A program made the position numbers and the translations under genes. Shown piece by piece: positions 1 to 12,400 of a DNA stretch of 64,000 bases. The DNA is from Hofstenia miamia (lineage: Eukaryota; Xenacoelomorpha; Acoela; Hofsteniidae), in the NCBI GenBank assembly GCA_900660155.1, contig CABFPE010000048.1, positions 764,868 through 828,867 on the forward strand, in the 5' to 3' direction. Under the pieces are notes generated by a model. That model was not told the origin of the DNA, searched no databases, and worked only from the letters and a program-made list of their open reading frames with translations. The stretch's first letter is position 1. Every line of letters begins with the position of its first letter.

Positions 1-636
1 ATATTAACATGCTTGGAAACACGCTCTAATTCAAATAACATCATTTTTGTTTGAAATATTTGGGATTTGGATCTATTAATTGTTTTCCTTGATACAGAGT
101 GTTGCACAATTAAAAACATTGTTACAATGAACATGTCATAACTATATTGTCTGAAGCAAGTACATCAGTGTACCTAAAAAATAAAAATTTCATTAAAAAT
201 TAATTTGCTCAATTTAGTTTTGTCAAAACGTTTCTTGTCATCAATTATATCACTTTGCCCAAATCCTAAAAAACAAAAATAAAAACTTTGGTAAAAAATT
301 AATTAGCTCAATTTAGTTTTGTCAAAATGTTTCTTGTCATCAATTATATCACTTCACAAAAATCATAGAAAACAAAATATAAACTTTGTCAAAAAATTAT
401 TATGCTCAATTTAGTTTTGTCAAAACATTTCTTGTCATCAATTATATCACTTTGCCCAAATCCTAGAAAACAAAAATAAAAACTTTGTCAAAAAATTATT
501 ATGCTCAATTTAGTTTTGTCAAAACATTTCGTCACTAGATGGCGTCCAATAGAATTGCTTCATTTCCATGTGGCAAATAGTAATGGGGTGTTATGAGAAC
601 TTCAGGGTGTCCCAATGTAATGGGGTCTAGCCCATC
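1..636 (-). repeat. Left arm of a long inverted repeat
   Basis: Read on the minus strand this block matches 16725-17112 and, more loosely, 53235-53720. Shared landmarks are the block around 540-625 (GGCGTCCAATAGAATTG, CCATGTGGCAAATAG, GGGTGTCCCAATG) and the end at 1-130 (GATACAGAGTGTTGCACAA). The two contig-1 copies face each other, so about 16 kb lies between inverted arms. The arm may continue left of the window. It could be the terminal repeat of a large DNA element or an independent repeat family inserted twice; I recognise no known family. Confidence 0.7.
190..535. repeat. Four tandem subrepeats of about 99 bp
   Basis: The phrase GCTCAATTTAGTTTTGTCAAAA recurs (shown here by its first bases GCTCAATTTAG) at 207, 306, 404 and 503, a 98-99 bp period. 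Each unit also carries a TTTCTTGTCATCAATTATAT block and an A-rich stretch. The right arm of the inverted repeat has only about one such unit and the 53.3-kb copy about two, so the number varies between copies. Confidence 0.8.
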
Positions 637-654
637 TCTTACTACTAAGAGCCA

Positions 655-1554
655 CTCTTCAAATGACTGTGGAAATTTCGTTATATCTTTCCAGTAAATT
701 TGGGCAACACTGAGTGCAGATTGAAAAGGTTTGCTGATTCATTTCCTGATGATTCTGTGGGATCAACTGGGTAAAGCACGGCCAATGGGTTGTTGTTGTC
801 CCAGTGGGGTTACTCAGAGGAGGAGGTGGAGTGATCATAGCAGTTGGGGTGACTGTGACACTAACAGGTGCTGAGGGCACTACTGTTGCACTCAGGGTAC
901 AAGAGCCTAGCGTAGCTATGGTGGTTAGTGTTAAAACTTGCAAGAGAGCAGACTGTGTAAATGTAGGGCCTCCAACTGTAAAAGAGGTAATGGGGGTAAG
1001 AAATGGGAGCATTGCTGGGGACCTTGGAGGGGGTGCTATCAGAGCATGGGACAAGTGAGCAGAAAGCGTTTGTGATATAATGGTTGAAAATTGTTCAGAG
1101 AGAGCATCAAGAGCATTATCCAAAAGGTATGAGTTACATACTCAGGTTCTCCTGATGAGATTGGTGGAGAACACGGGGTAGGTTCTTGAGCTTGCATCTT
1201 TAATGCAGAAATCAAGTCAAGCAAGCATCTCTCACATTGCCAGGCTTCAGTGGCTTGTTGTTGTAGCTCTGCCTGCACCTGCAAGACATCAACATGGGCT
1301 TTGCAGGAGAAGCACTGAGAAATCTGCTTGGAAAGGGCTTCTCTAAGCTGTTCAATTTCGGTTGTCAGCAACTCTGGAGGGGGCAACAATGGCGGATTTG
1401 AAACAAATGGGTTTGACAAGGTAGCAGGGGTAAAAGTAAAAGTAAAGTAAGAGAAAAAGGTTCCAAAAACAATTCCAATAATGTAGGAGAAATATCCAAC
1501 TGTGTAGGAGAAACAAAAGCAACTGACAGATATAGCAAGGTATAGGTACAACAA
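655..1554 (-). pseudogene. Unrecognised Pro/Thr/Ser-rich coding remnant
   Basis: Two adjoining open stretches on the minus strand look protein-like. The upstream one (about 1400-1140) has an acidic, Gln-rich helix (TEIEQLREALSKQ) carrying two C-x2-C pairs, CFSC and CERC, about 29 residues apart, which could bind a metal. The downstream one (1123-659) is rich in Pro, Thr and Ser (TPTAMITPPPPLSNP). Codon use and composition differ from the AT-rich surroundings, which supports a real coding origin. The reading frame appears broken. It lies immediately inside the inverted-repeat arm, so it may belong to that element. I recognise no domain and assign no function. Confidence 0.4.
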
Positions 1555-1699
1555 TCATTCCAAATTCTAGAATAATGAGACAATGCCAATATGGCACTAA
1601 GAACAGGTGAGAATAGAATTGAGGCTTGGTAAAGGCATTGTATGACAGAATTGAAAATGTAGAATTACGCATGTGGTGAAATTGTACATCAATGGGTGG

Positions 1700-4555
1700 T
1701 GAAGTAGATCATGGTCAGGGGAAATCCATCCCAGCTGACTCACACCCAGTGGAAAAACAAAACCAAATACAATAAGAAAACACTAGAACAGTTCTGTATC
1801 ACATCAGGGTCACTATGTAGAATCACAGGGTGTGTCTAGCAGCTGAAGCAGTATAAATGTTGTGAAAGATTACCATTGCTGAGAGCAGCCAGTACTCTAA
1901 CAAAACAAATGAAGATTGGTAGTTCGCCAATTTCACTGTAGAAAAATGAACCAAAGCCATTTCCAAGAAGGCATTCCAGCTAGCGACCAATTTACACAGC
2001 ATCACACCAAAGCCAAATCATTAGAAAACATCCTTACCAGCAAAGGTGCTAATTGTGTGTCTCAAGTTTTAATTTCTAGCTCAATAAAACAAATTTAGCT
2101 CAGTGTTCTTGTTATCTCAGCTCATGTAATAAGATATTAGTAATGTGTAATTACCATGTATTCACATATGCCAATGGCATATTATATTTGCACAGTGTGT
2201 TGTTAAGTGCATGTATGATTGATCTAATTAGTAGCTCTTTTATTCCCTATACCTATATGTAGCCTTAAAGCAACCACAATATGGGCTCACATCTGTCAAG
2301 GAGCAAGTTATCACCCCAGGCACAGCAGAGTTCCTCCCACATTATCACCTGATCTTACAGTTCCATCATCATAAAATCAATACCATATCTAAAAAGGTTA
2401 GAGGTATAATAAATTATAGAAAGCAAATGTCATCCAGTGAGAATGAGATTTATTTTGACAATTGCAACAATGAGTTCCCTAATTTACTGTTTACAAAATT
2501 CACTTATTTCCCTCACAAATTAAACAACTCTTTAATTGAGGGGACAATTATAACAAATTCAAAAACTAAGTTTGAAAGACTGAAAATCAATAAAAATCAC
2601 TAAGTTAATAATGGAAAGAGCACTGAATTAATTAAAGAGAGTGCCAATAAGTAAAAATAAATAAAGGGCCCTGAGTGACTCTACATTAACAACCACTACT
2701 GAAATGAATTTATTTCAAAGAGTTGATTTCTTGTATTTAAATTTTTGTTTTTATTCTCATAAAATACATTAATTTGTAATATACAAAACTAATCTGCAAT
2801 CATTTTGTAAAAAAAACAAGGACAATCTGAATATACGTTTGTCCCAACAAAAATTCAACTGTGTAACACCAGTTCTGGTTTGTGGCATAAAAATTACCAA
2901 GGTTAGCTTCCATTTGAAATTTAAATACAAACAAATCAGGTTTGTGCATTGCAAAAAAGTTACTAGGTCAGACTAGGGGAAGGATAGAATGGGGGAAAAG
3001 TTAGATGAAAGTTGGTTTATCTGTATTCTTATTAAGTTACAATAATATTTTTAATTTATTCTAATAAACTTTTCTGCTATTAAGGTAATCTACTTTTGAT
3101 TGCTTTTAAAACTTAAATAAAGTATTTTAATGTTTATTACACACATTCCTGCAAAAAATTAGCATTTTATCATTATATTTTAGTTGATTATTTGAAGAAC
3201 TCTAAGTAGTTTCATTAGTGTTTGTGAATTTGTGTACAAGTTATGATCCACATTATTACACTAAATCTTGTTTTGAAATTTAGTATAGTGATGTCCCCCT
3301 CAAAATAATTAAAATATTATTTATTTGTAAAATTAGATTTATTTCAAAGAATAATTGTGTCAAATGATATTATTCTGTCAAACATTTGATGCAGAGTTGA
3401 CTACAATGTGAATATGTGCATTAATTATAAATATTAAAAGTTGCCATTCTCATTTTATATATAATTTATCATCTAAACTTTTTAGATTTAGCTTGATAAT
3501 TAAGGATTTCCAGTAATATGCTTTATGCTGTATACTGGTTGGTACTTTTTGCCAACAATGATATTCTGAGAAACAACAAACACTTTCTTAAAACCTAATT
3601 GTATTAACTTATCTAAAGCCAATAGTTTTTTGGTAATGGCTGAAGTAGTAATTATCAAGCAGCTAGTGACATTGCAAGGTTCTGAAGTGAATTACATACA
3701 CAATACAAATTGAGTTTNAAGTCAGTTACAATTAGCATTGAGAACTACAACTACACTGAGTTAGGATAGGGAACACATAAGAACTTTGTTGAGTTGGGGT
3801 TGGGAGGTACTTAATTCAGCAATGGAAACACAATTGAGGTGATGCAGAGATCAGAGTCAGCCAGAGGCCACATACACACCAATCACAGAGGAGAGCTATG
3901 ATGGCAAAGTACCTAAACAGTATTCAGTTATTTCAGTTAAGTGAAGATTAACAGAAATGAATACAATAAATAGCTAATATGCGTACATCACTACCTGTGT
4001 AGAATAGGGAATGATAATTTAAAAAAATCATTTAACCTACATTAACACTTGGTAGTGGATGCTACATTTTCACTGATTTCTGAGTGTCACAATTGCTGTT
4101 GCAGACAAAGCTCATCTTCTGCTGGAGGTTAAATTGTTTAAGAGTGTTTATTCACTTGTATTATCATGCACTTTTGCATACAAAACTTAAGTTGTTTATT
4201 AAACTCTTAGGAAACCTTCCCATAAATTCTAGTCTTTGGTTTAATGAGAAATTTAAGGTTTTATGTAAAATGTTTAAATGATTTTATCACTTAAATTTGA
4301 AAGCACTCATATGTTGAGTAAAGAATAAAACTCTTAAAACACATTATCAACATCAATTGAGTACCCTTTAAAATCATTGATTTCTTAATAAATTAGATTG
4401 ATTGGGAACTTCATTGAATAAATCTACAGTGGGGTTATCTAACTTACAAATTACTGCTATTGTAAAGTACAATAAACCAAAGTTATTGGCACAACAATCA
4501 ACATAATCAAAATTTAGCAAATACAATAAAGTGTACTCTAACACTAAAGTCATCA
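1700..4555. other. AT-rich stretch without a recognisable gene
   Basis: Only short chance frames are present. 3660-3960 resembles a diverged, reversed piece of the 1.07-kb LTR family (it shares TTAGGATAGGG.ACACATAA and AAGTC-AGTT with 16200-16260). A GGGCCCTGAGTGACTCTACA motif at 2668 is the reverse complement of motifs at 43441 and 43937. A single N lies at 3718. Confidence 0.5.
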
Positions 4556-5609
4556 TGTAATATCCTCTAACAGGCATTGTCACTATATATCTACTGTTAC
4601 TGTATAACATTAGTTGTGTTACTTCAGGTAAGGATTTACTTGTTACATACTGCTTGACTTGTTGCTTCTGTTAACTTATGTAAACTAGAATTAACCATTC
4701 ACTATTTAGGTGATGAAGCCATGTTGTAGTCTATTCAATGATCACTGATGGGCCCAAAGCTGATCTCCACATCCAGTTTCACCATTTCATCCATTTGGTT
4801 GAGTGCCACATCTCAGCTCAATTGATACAGTTTATTTGTACCCTATCCTAGCTCAGTGTATGTGCAATGTGACTTAAACTCTATTTTTTAAAAGTGTTCT
4901 ATCTATTTGCAACCTGACTTGTTACTAGCTGTTTGTTAAGTATTACATGTAGCCATTACCAAAATATATTGGCTTGTTTAAATATATTTGGTTTGAACAG
5001 CTTCCTAACTTACATTTATAATTTAATACATGTATGGTCACTTTATCAGTAACTTATAGGTCATAAATTTAGATCTAAAATAGTATTAATATATTTCCTA
5101 AGTTTTGGTCATCCAACCATTTGTTGACAATCAATTATTCTAGTACATGTAGTAAAGAAATGCTAGTTGGCTAATTGAGAGAAAACCCCTACACCTAACT
5201 TAAGTGCACTTTCATGGTCTGGCACAGGGACCCTAGAATCGTTCTCTGTGATGGATCCAGACCACTACTAAACACCACTCGATTAGCTTGACATCATATT
5301 AAATATTCAAACCGTTAAAGTAGAACAAAATAAGAATTCCAAGTAAAATTCTTTATCAACCTCTTACAAGGTTTTTAATCTATTTATAGTAATTTCAGAA
5401 AAGTACCTGTTGATTCAAATTTAAACTTCTGCCAAGATAGTGGCTAAAAATAATGGAAGCAACTTCGCCCCCTCGTTTAGTCAAAAGTGTTTTTATTGAC
5501 TGATACTAATCTCTCTTTTTTGACACATGTTGTTTCTTGGTTGCATAATACAAATAAATCTAAATTATTCTAATTGATTTGATTACAATATTTTTAATCA
5601 TCTTTTCTT
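4556..5609 (-). repeat. LTR of a Ty3-like element (long form, solo or orphan)
   Basis: It starts TGTAATATCCTCTA on the plus strand and runs about 1.05 kb, matching 44023-45088 over its length. The same edge abuts a primer-binding-like site and gag leader at 7984, which shows it is an LTR whose element reads on the minus strand. It stops at a single N (5610). No internal coding sequence adjoins it here. Confidence 0.7.
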
Positions 5610-5610
5610 N

Positions 5611-6350
5611 CCATTTGGTTGAGTGCCACATCTCAGCTCAATTGATACAGTTTATTTGTACCCTATCCTAGCTCAGTGTATGTGCAATGTGACTTAAACT
5701 CTATTTTTTAAAAGTGTTCTATCTATTTGCAACCTGACTTGTTACTAGCTGTTTATTAAATATTACATGTAGCCATTACCAAAATATATTGGCTTGTTTA
5801 AATATATTTGTTTTGAACAGCTTCCTAACTTACATTTATAATTTAATACATGTATGGTCACTTTATCAGTCATTTATAGGTCATTAATTTAGATCTAAAA
5901 TAGTATTAATATATTTCCTAAGTTTTGGTCATCCAACCATTTGTTGACAATCAATTATTCTAGTACATGTAGTAAAGAAATGCTAGTTGGCTAATTGAGA
6001 GAAAACCCCTACACCTAACCTAAGTGCACTTTTGTGGTCTGCCACAGGAACCCTAGAATCATTCTCTGTGATGGATCCAGACCACTACTAAAAACCACTC
6101 AATTAGCTCAACATCATATTAAATATTCAAACCGTTAAAGTAGAACCAAATAAGAATTCTGAGTAAAATTCTTTATCAACTTCTTACAAGGTTTTTAATC
6201 TATTTATAGTAATTTCAGAAAAGTACCTGTTGATTCAAATTTAAACTTCTGCCAAGATAGTGGCTAAAAATAATGGAAGCAACTTCGCTCCCACATTTAG
6301 TCAAAACTGTTTTTATTGACTGATACTAATCTCTCTTTTTTGACACATGT
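5611..6350 (-). repeat. Second partial copy of the long LTR
   Basis: The block repeats 4791-5530 at a constant 820-bp offset with only scattered substitutions. It begins exactly one base after the N at 5610, so it could be a true partial duplication or an assembly join. It runs directly into another LTR edge at 6351 (TGTAATATCCTCTACC). Confidence 0.75.
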
Positions 6351-7983
6351 TGTAATATCCTCTACCAGGCATTATCACTGTTTATTTACTGTTACTGTAT
6401 AACTCCTCATCAGTTGGTGATGCTTCATCAATTTCATCTTCCATCTGTAATACATCCTCTTCTTTGTAGTAGGCTTCTTTGTCCCCAATTACATTTATTT
6501 GTTTTGGGCAATCAGGTGTTTTGTGTCCTTTCTGTCCACAACCATAGCATTTGACATCTTTCTTTTTTACTTTCCTCATCTTACCATCCTTTCCCTTCAC
6601 CTTTATTATTTTCTCCTGTTTTGCTTCAGTATAGGCTTTGTTGGGAATGCATTGCTTGAGATTGCTTCTCCAAGTTTGTCTGTCTCTATGCCATGTGGCT
6701 TTCTCATATATTCAGGCGTTGTTTTCAATAGTCGCTTGTATGTTGACTGCTTTCCTAATCATCCTTTCCAATTTATCATCAACATCACATTTAATTTTCA
6801 AACTGCATTCAGATGCTTTTGGGCATCCCCTTGCAGATGTGCAAGAACAAGTCATACTTCAAATAACTGTTTCCTCTTGAGCTGAGCATTAGTAGTTGCT
6901 CTACTTGTTGCATGTAGTTTTGGATGCTGTCAGTTTTCTTCATTTTTGTTGCATTCAGAATGATTTGGTACTGATTCTTGAAACTTTTGTTCTCATAGTA
7001 ATTGATGAAGTCTTTGATTAGTAATTGATAATTTCTCTTTGTTTCTGTGTCCAGAAACAAGTAGTGTTGGGATGTTGCTCCTGTTAGGTATAATGGGAGT
7101 CTTGCTGCTGCTGCCTGTTGACTCACTTTTTGTTCCACCATTGTCAGTTCAAACATTTTCAACCACTCAGCAAATGTGGGATTGTAGCAGTCTACCTTTC
7201 CATTGAATTTGGGTAGGGTCGCCTTACATGGTATCATGTTGCTGGCTGTTGATTGCAGTTTCTCATGATTTGATATCATATCCTCTCTTGCAGTTGTGTG
7301 GTCACTGCTTTTGTAATTTCATTTATAATTTTCTGTTTTTCAAAGTCAGAGTCTTTGTCTGATTCTTCATATGTTACCTCTTTGTGGGTTGGTATGTGTG
7401 GTGCTTGTAACTCACTCTCCTTTCTGGAATGGAATTTGATTTCATGAGTTTGCATGTTGTTTCTGTTCTCCTCTTCCATTAGTTGTAGCAATCTCAATAT
7501 ATCTTTCAACTGTTCCAGTTCTCCCACCTTGATTAATTGTCTGTTTGTTCTCTCCAGCTCTTGATTTTTTTCTTGCCATTGCTGGTTTTGTTCTAGAAAC
7601 CTTTTATTGGACTCCAATAGTTGTTGGGTAAGGGTTTTAATTTCGTTTTGAAATAGTTGACTTTGTTCATCAAGGCACAGTTCCATATTCACTCTGATCT
7701 CACTCAGTATTGTTTCATTTTGTTGTTCCATTTCTTTGACTTTCTCAGTCAATTGTTCTACTTGTTGTCTTAAGAGTTCTTCATTCTCCTGGCTCTTCCT
7801 TAACATGATTATTATATCCAATGGGTTTGTGTCTGTGTGGTTTCTTTCTGGGGTGAACTGAGGGACTGTAATTCCATTACTGCTTTTTTTATTTTCACTT
7901 GTAGCTTTTGTTGTCATCTTGCAGGTAGTTTAACTGAATGTTTCTTCTATAGATTTGCTGTTCTTGGCTGTCATGGTCACCAT
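6351..7983 (-). mobile_element. Ty3-like LTR element fossil, gag part only
   Basis: This is a fossil Ty3/Gypsy-type gag region read leftwards. Parts: a leader with a TGGTGACCATGACAG primer-binding-like site next to the LTR edge at 7984; a long Gln/Glu-rich coiled coil (about 7917-7276, e.g. LLRQQVEQLTEKVKEMEQQ); a capsid-like domain (about 7279-6809); and a nucleocapsid with one CCHC knuckle, CYGCGQKGHKTPDC (about 6600-6380). It ends against a 53-bp LTR fragment (6351-6403). It lacks pol and is broken, with a few breaks. It is related to the larger copy at 9417-14920. Confidence 0.8.
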
Positions 7984-8368
7984 GTAATATCCTCTACCAG
8001 GCATTATCACTGTTTATCTACTGTTACTGTATAACATTAGCTGTGCTATTGTGGATAAGGATTTACTTGTTGTTACTACTTACGTAACCTAGAATTAACT
8101 GCTCACTTTTTAGGTGACAAAGCCATGCAGTAACCCCTATAACAATCTCCTAGCAGGCATCTGCCTGAAGTGGATCTCCACATCCAGTCTCACCATTCCA
8201 TCTGATGCTTGAGTGCCACTTCTCAGCTCAATCAATATAGCTTATGTGTACCCTACGTTAGCTCAGTGCTTACTCAAGACATGACACAATTTGACTTAAA
8301 CTCTATTGTGTGAAAGTGTTATATCAATTTGCAACCTGAACTACATGTACTGTCACTTTATCAGTCAT
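7984..8368 (-). repeat. LTR fragment of the Ty3-like family
   Basis: It begins TGTAATATCC and ends TTTATCAGTCA, a shortened version of the 1.07-kb LTR. It matches 9032-9416 at a 1048-bp offset. On the minus strand it precedes the gag leader at 7983. Confidence 0.75.
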
Positions 8369-9031
8369 CTTGCCATTCTTGATGTTTCATCTATTTTCTT
8401 GCCTAAGTTTTTTGTGTATTCTTTATGTTTCAGTATGCATATAATCATGAGATTTTCTTCATCTATGTTAATTTCTGGTATTTCAGCTATTTTATCTTTG
8501 TACACTATTATGGCTTGTGTCATATCCAGTGTAAAATCATCATCAAATACGATGTGCACTGTGCTTCACATATAAGGTCTCTCCAATGTCTCNTTCCTCA
8601 TTTTCTTGGCTCTTTTTTAACATCACCATTATATCCAATGGGTTTGTGTCTATGGGGTTCGTCTCTGGGGGTGAACTAAAGGATTGTAGTTCTGTGTCTG
8701 TGGCATCTGTTGCTGAATTCTTGCCAAAGTATGGGGATGATCAAATTGTTCTGGGAGTTACTGCTTTTGTTGCAGTCTTTTTCATGCTTCCTTTTCTTCC
8801 TTTTGTCATTTTTCTTCTGGTTCATAGTGGTTTTCCCATCTCCAGGTCATGACTCTCAGTGAAGTGCATCTGTTTGGCTTGGGGTATCTCTCTTCATTTC
8901 ATTGATAGTTGGTTTATGTAACAACTCGCTGCTTTTGTACTTTCACTTATAGCTTATGCTGTTGTTTTGCAGGTGGTTTAACTGAATGTTTCTTATGTAG
9001 GTTTGCTGTTCTTGGCTGTCACAGTTGCCAT
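8369..9031 (-). mobile_element. Ty3-like fragments: end of pol region and start of gag
   Basis: 8369-8592 duplicates 9417-9640 and carries a short coding piece (DDFTLDMTQAIIVYKDKIAEI) from the 3' part of the element. A single N lies at 8593. From there to about 8980 the sequence is a second copy of the gag start region (compare 7790-7960). A TGGCAACTGTGACAG primer-binding-like site abuts the LTR edge at 9032. It is a broken fossil. Confidence 0.65.
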
Positions 9032-9416
9032 GTAATATCCTCTACCAGGCATTATCACTGTTTATCTACTGTTACTGTATAACATTAGCTGTGCTATTGT
9101 GGATAAGGATTTACTTGTTGTTACTACTTACGTAACCTAGAATTAACTGCTCACTTTTTAGGTGACAAAGCCATGCGGTAATCTCTATAATGATCTTCTA
9201 GTGGGCATCTGCCTGAAGCAGATCTCCACATTCAGTTTCACCATTCCATCTGATGCTTGAGTGCCACTTCTCAGCTCAATCAATATAGCTTATGTGTACC
9301 CTACGTTAGCTCAGTGCTTACTCAAGACATGACACAATTTGACTTAAACTCTATTGTGTGAAAGTGTTATATCAATTTGCAACCTGAACTACATGTACTG
9401 TCACTTTATCAGTCAT
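9032..9416 (-). repeat. LTR fragment of the Ty3-like family
   Basis: It is nearly identical to 7984-8368, the largest differences lying around 9180-9235. It separates a gag-start fragment on its left from the pol-bearing copy on its right. Confidence 0.75.
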
Positions 9417-12400
9417 CTTGCCATTCTTGATGTTTCATCTATTTTCTTGCCTAAGTTTTTTGTGTATTCTTTATGTTTCAGTATGCATATAATCATGAGA
9501 TTTTCTTCATCTATGTTAATTTCTGGTATTTCAGCTATTTTATCTTTGTACACTATTATGGCTTGTGTCATATCCAGTGTAAAATCATCATCAAATACGA
9601 TGTGCACTGTGCTTCACATATAAGGTCTCTCCAATGTCTCGTTCATCTCTTGTGTTTAGCTTATAATCACATTTACTTTTGGTCTGTTATTCACATCAAG
9701 CAATATTGGTAGATTTTTCCCTTTGATTCTTGCAACTTTCTGTATGTGTGCTTTCATTTCTGGGGATAGTTTTGTGAATGCATTGTAGCACATTTTTGAT
9801 GTTCCAATAAAGTAGGGATGCAGAGTTTCTCCATCAATTTTAGACATCTGCTTTTCTCTTTCTCTCAATCATATGGTTCTCTCCAAAGTAGTTTCCAGGG
9901 AGAGGTGTAGATGGGTCATCCTTAGTGGTAATTTGCTGGTGCTTGGTTCACAGTCCAAGGGCTGTGAATCTGTGCTAATAGTTTCTACTGATTCACCCTT
10001 GAATCAGCTCACAGTTACTCCTATCAGCACTTGACCAGTTGTTGTTCTGGTGGGGATAATGTCAGCCTTGAATCACTTCCACATCTCCATGGTTCTTCCA
10101 CCACTTACTCCTTCCCCTGTAACTCCTCATGTCTCACCTCCCTTGAATTAGCGTCATGGACTTTGGGAGGGAAAGTTGAGCTGTGCACCAGTTTTCTGCA
10201 TGCCCTGGTGGGAGAGGCTTCTTGTCCGTTGTTCTCCCTGCCCTTGAATCAGCCTTGGGGACTACTAGGACGCCTTCTCACTCTACGTCATTGATTCACC
10301 AGTTTCTTTGTTCTTGTCCCTTCTGCCCTTGAGTCAACATCTGGTTTGAGAACTTCTTCAAACTCTCCTTCTCCTGTTTGTGGTTGAGAGCTCCTCCAGT
10401 TGTTGATTTCTGCGCACTCTCTTCTTCATCAGTGGGTGCATCATTTTCCTCTAATTTCCTAAATGCAGTTAGTAAATTTATATCCCATATTTCAGGGTCA
10501 TATATAGGTTTATTTCTTGCTGACCTCTGAGGCAGCACTCTCTGGCATGAGTTATCATCTCCAATGTCCACTGTGTATTCATCATCAAATTTTTCTTCAT
10601 GTAGGCTGTCTAAATCCTACATATTGTATATAATTTTGTTGCTGTTAATTTGGCATATTTTGAATTCAGCATTCTCATCTATCTTTGTCTCTTCAATGTC
10701 TGCTGTTGCTCTCTTCAAGTTTTGAAAATGTAGTAGTCTATTATTGTCTAACATATATATTCATTGTTCAGTAGTGTTTGTGTTATCATGTGAGGGCTGG
10801 ACCATACTGTTTTCAATTTCCAGACTTGGTTTGTGTCTGTGAGTTTGATCAGTGTAAACACATATACCCTATCTCTTACTTTGTGTGTGTGACCATAAAT
10901 TTTTTTATTGTAATTGCATTGCTGTCTCACTGCTGATTTTTTTATGTTGTGGCACATTGTTTCATGAATCCCTGTGATTTGGTTCTGCAATTGTTTTATT
11001 TATTCATTGTCCAGTTTTCCACTGTAGTTGGTGTATTGCATTGAAAGCAGGGTCGCTGCTTCTCTTCCGAACATTGCCTTGAATGGTGAGACTCCAGTTG
11101 TTGCATGCACCAAGTTGTTATAGTAATATTCAATCATTTCTATGACTTCTCTTCAGCTGCTTCCCCCTATCCTTGTTGTTGCTACTCTGATTAGCTTGAT
11201 TAATGTCTGATTGAGTCACTCCACTGCTCCATTTGCTTGTGGATGAAATGCAGTTGTTTGCTCACTTGTGATTTCCAGGATTTTTGACATTTCTTGAAAA
11301 GAGTCCACTCTAAAATTGGGGCCCCTTGTCTGTTATAATTGTCTCCATCAGCCTCAGTCACAGTATCCATTCCTTTAATACTAGTTCTCCTGTGGTTTCT
11401 GCCTTGGTATTCCACATTGGGACCATCCTCACATATTTAGTAAAATTGTATACCATTACTAGTAGGTATTAGTAGCCTTCTGCGTCCTTTGATAACATTT
11501 CCAGGTCTATGTGGACTATTTCATTAGGTTGAGTTGCAATAATTTTTTCTAGCAGTGCCCTTTGTGTTGGAAAGTGTTGTTTATTGTTAAGGAGAGATTT
11601 TGTACACTTATTAATGATATCCTAAATGACTTTCCTTACAGCTGTTGTTATGAACCTTGCATTGAAAGTCTTCTCTGTCTGCGCAATTCCCAGATGACCC
11701 TTCTCATGTATTTTTCATATCAGTTCTCTTTTAAAGTAGTCAGGTATCACAATCCAGTTATTGCTGGCTTTGATGTATAATAATCCATTCCTGTTAATTT
11801 TCCATTTGTAGCATTCATAATATCCTGCTGTTATTTTGGATAGTGTTGTTTGAGGTTCTCTTATCTTTTTATGATTTCACCAAGGATTTTGTCATCTCTT
11901 TGTTTATCTACTATTTTTTGTTTGGATATCTCTTCCCTCATTAATATCAGTAGTACTGCTTGGCCTTTCTTGTCCACATTTATTTCTGGCAGTCCTTTGT
12001 ACTTGGTGTGTGGCAAGAACTGGAATTGCTTCTTCTCTCCATCTGTTTTCACTGCATCTCTCTGGTATTCTGGCAGTGATATCCAGAAGTCCGCATTGTT
12101 ATGCAATGTGCCTTTCCTATGTTTGATCATAAATGTGAACTTGTTTAAGTATTTGATCCACCATGACACTATTCCAGACTTATCCCCAGAGAACTTTTTT
12201 AACCAGGCCAATCTGCTGTTGTCTGTTTGTACTCTTAATTCTCTACTGATGAGGAAGTGTCAAAATTTCTTGATATTCTCAATCAATGTGAGCATCTCTA
12301 CCTAAGTAGAGCCATAGTTTTCTTTGTTTGCCCTCAGTTTGTGGCTAAAAAACTGAATGGGCACTTCTTTTCCATTTTTCATTTGTCCCAATGTTGCTCC

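Noticed and set aside
804-1058. 84-codon plus-strand frame rich in Gly and Val
   Set aside because: It is the complement of the Pro/Thr-rich minus-strand stretch; the Gly runs mirror Pro codons.
6499-6885. Hydrophobic plus-strand frames, also at 14274-14667 and 8306-8852
   Set aside because: They are antisense shadows of the gag fossils; the minus strand carries the recognisable CCHC and capsid-like motifs.
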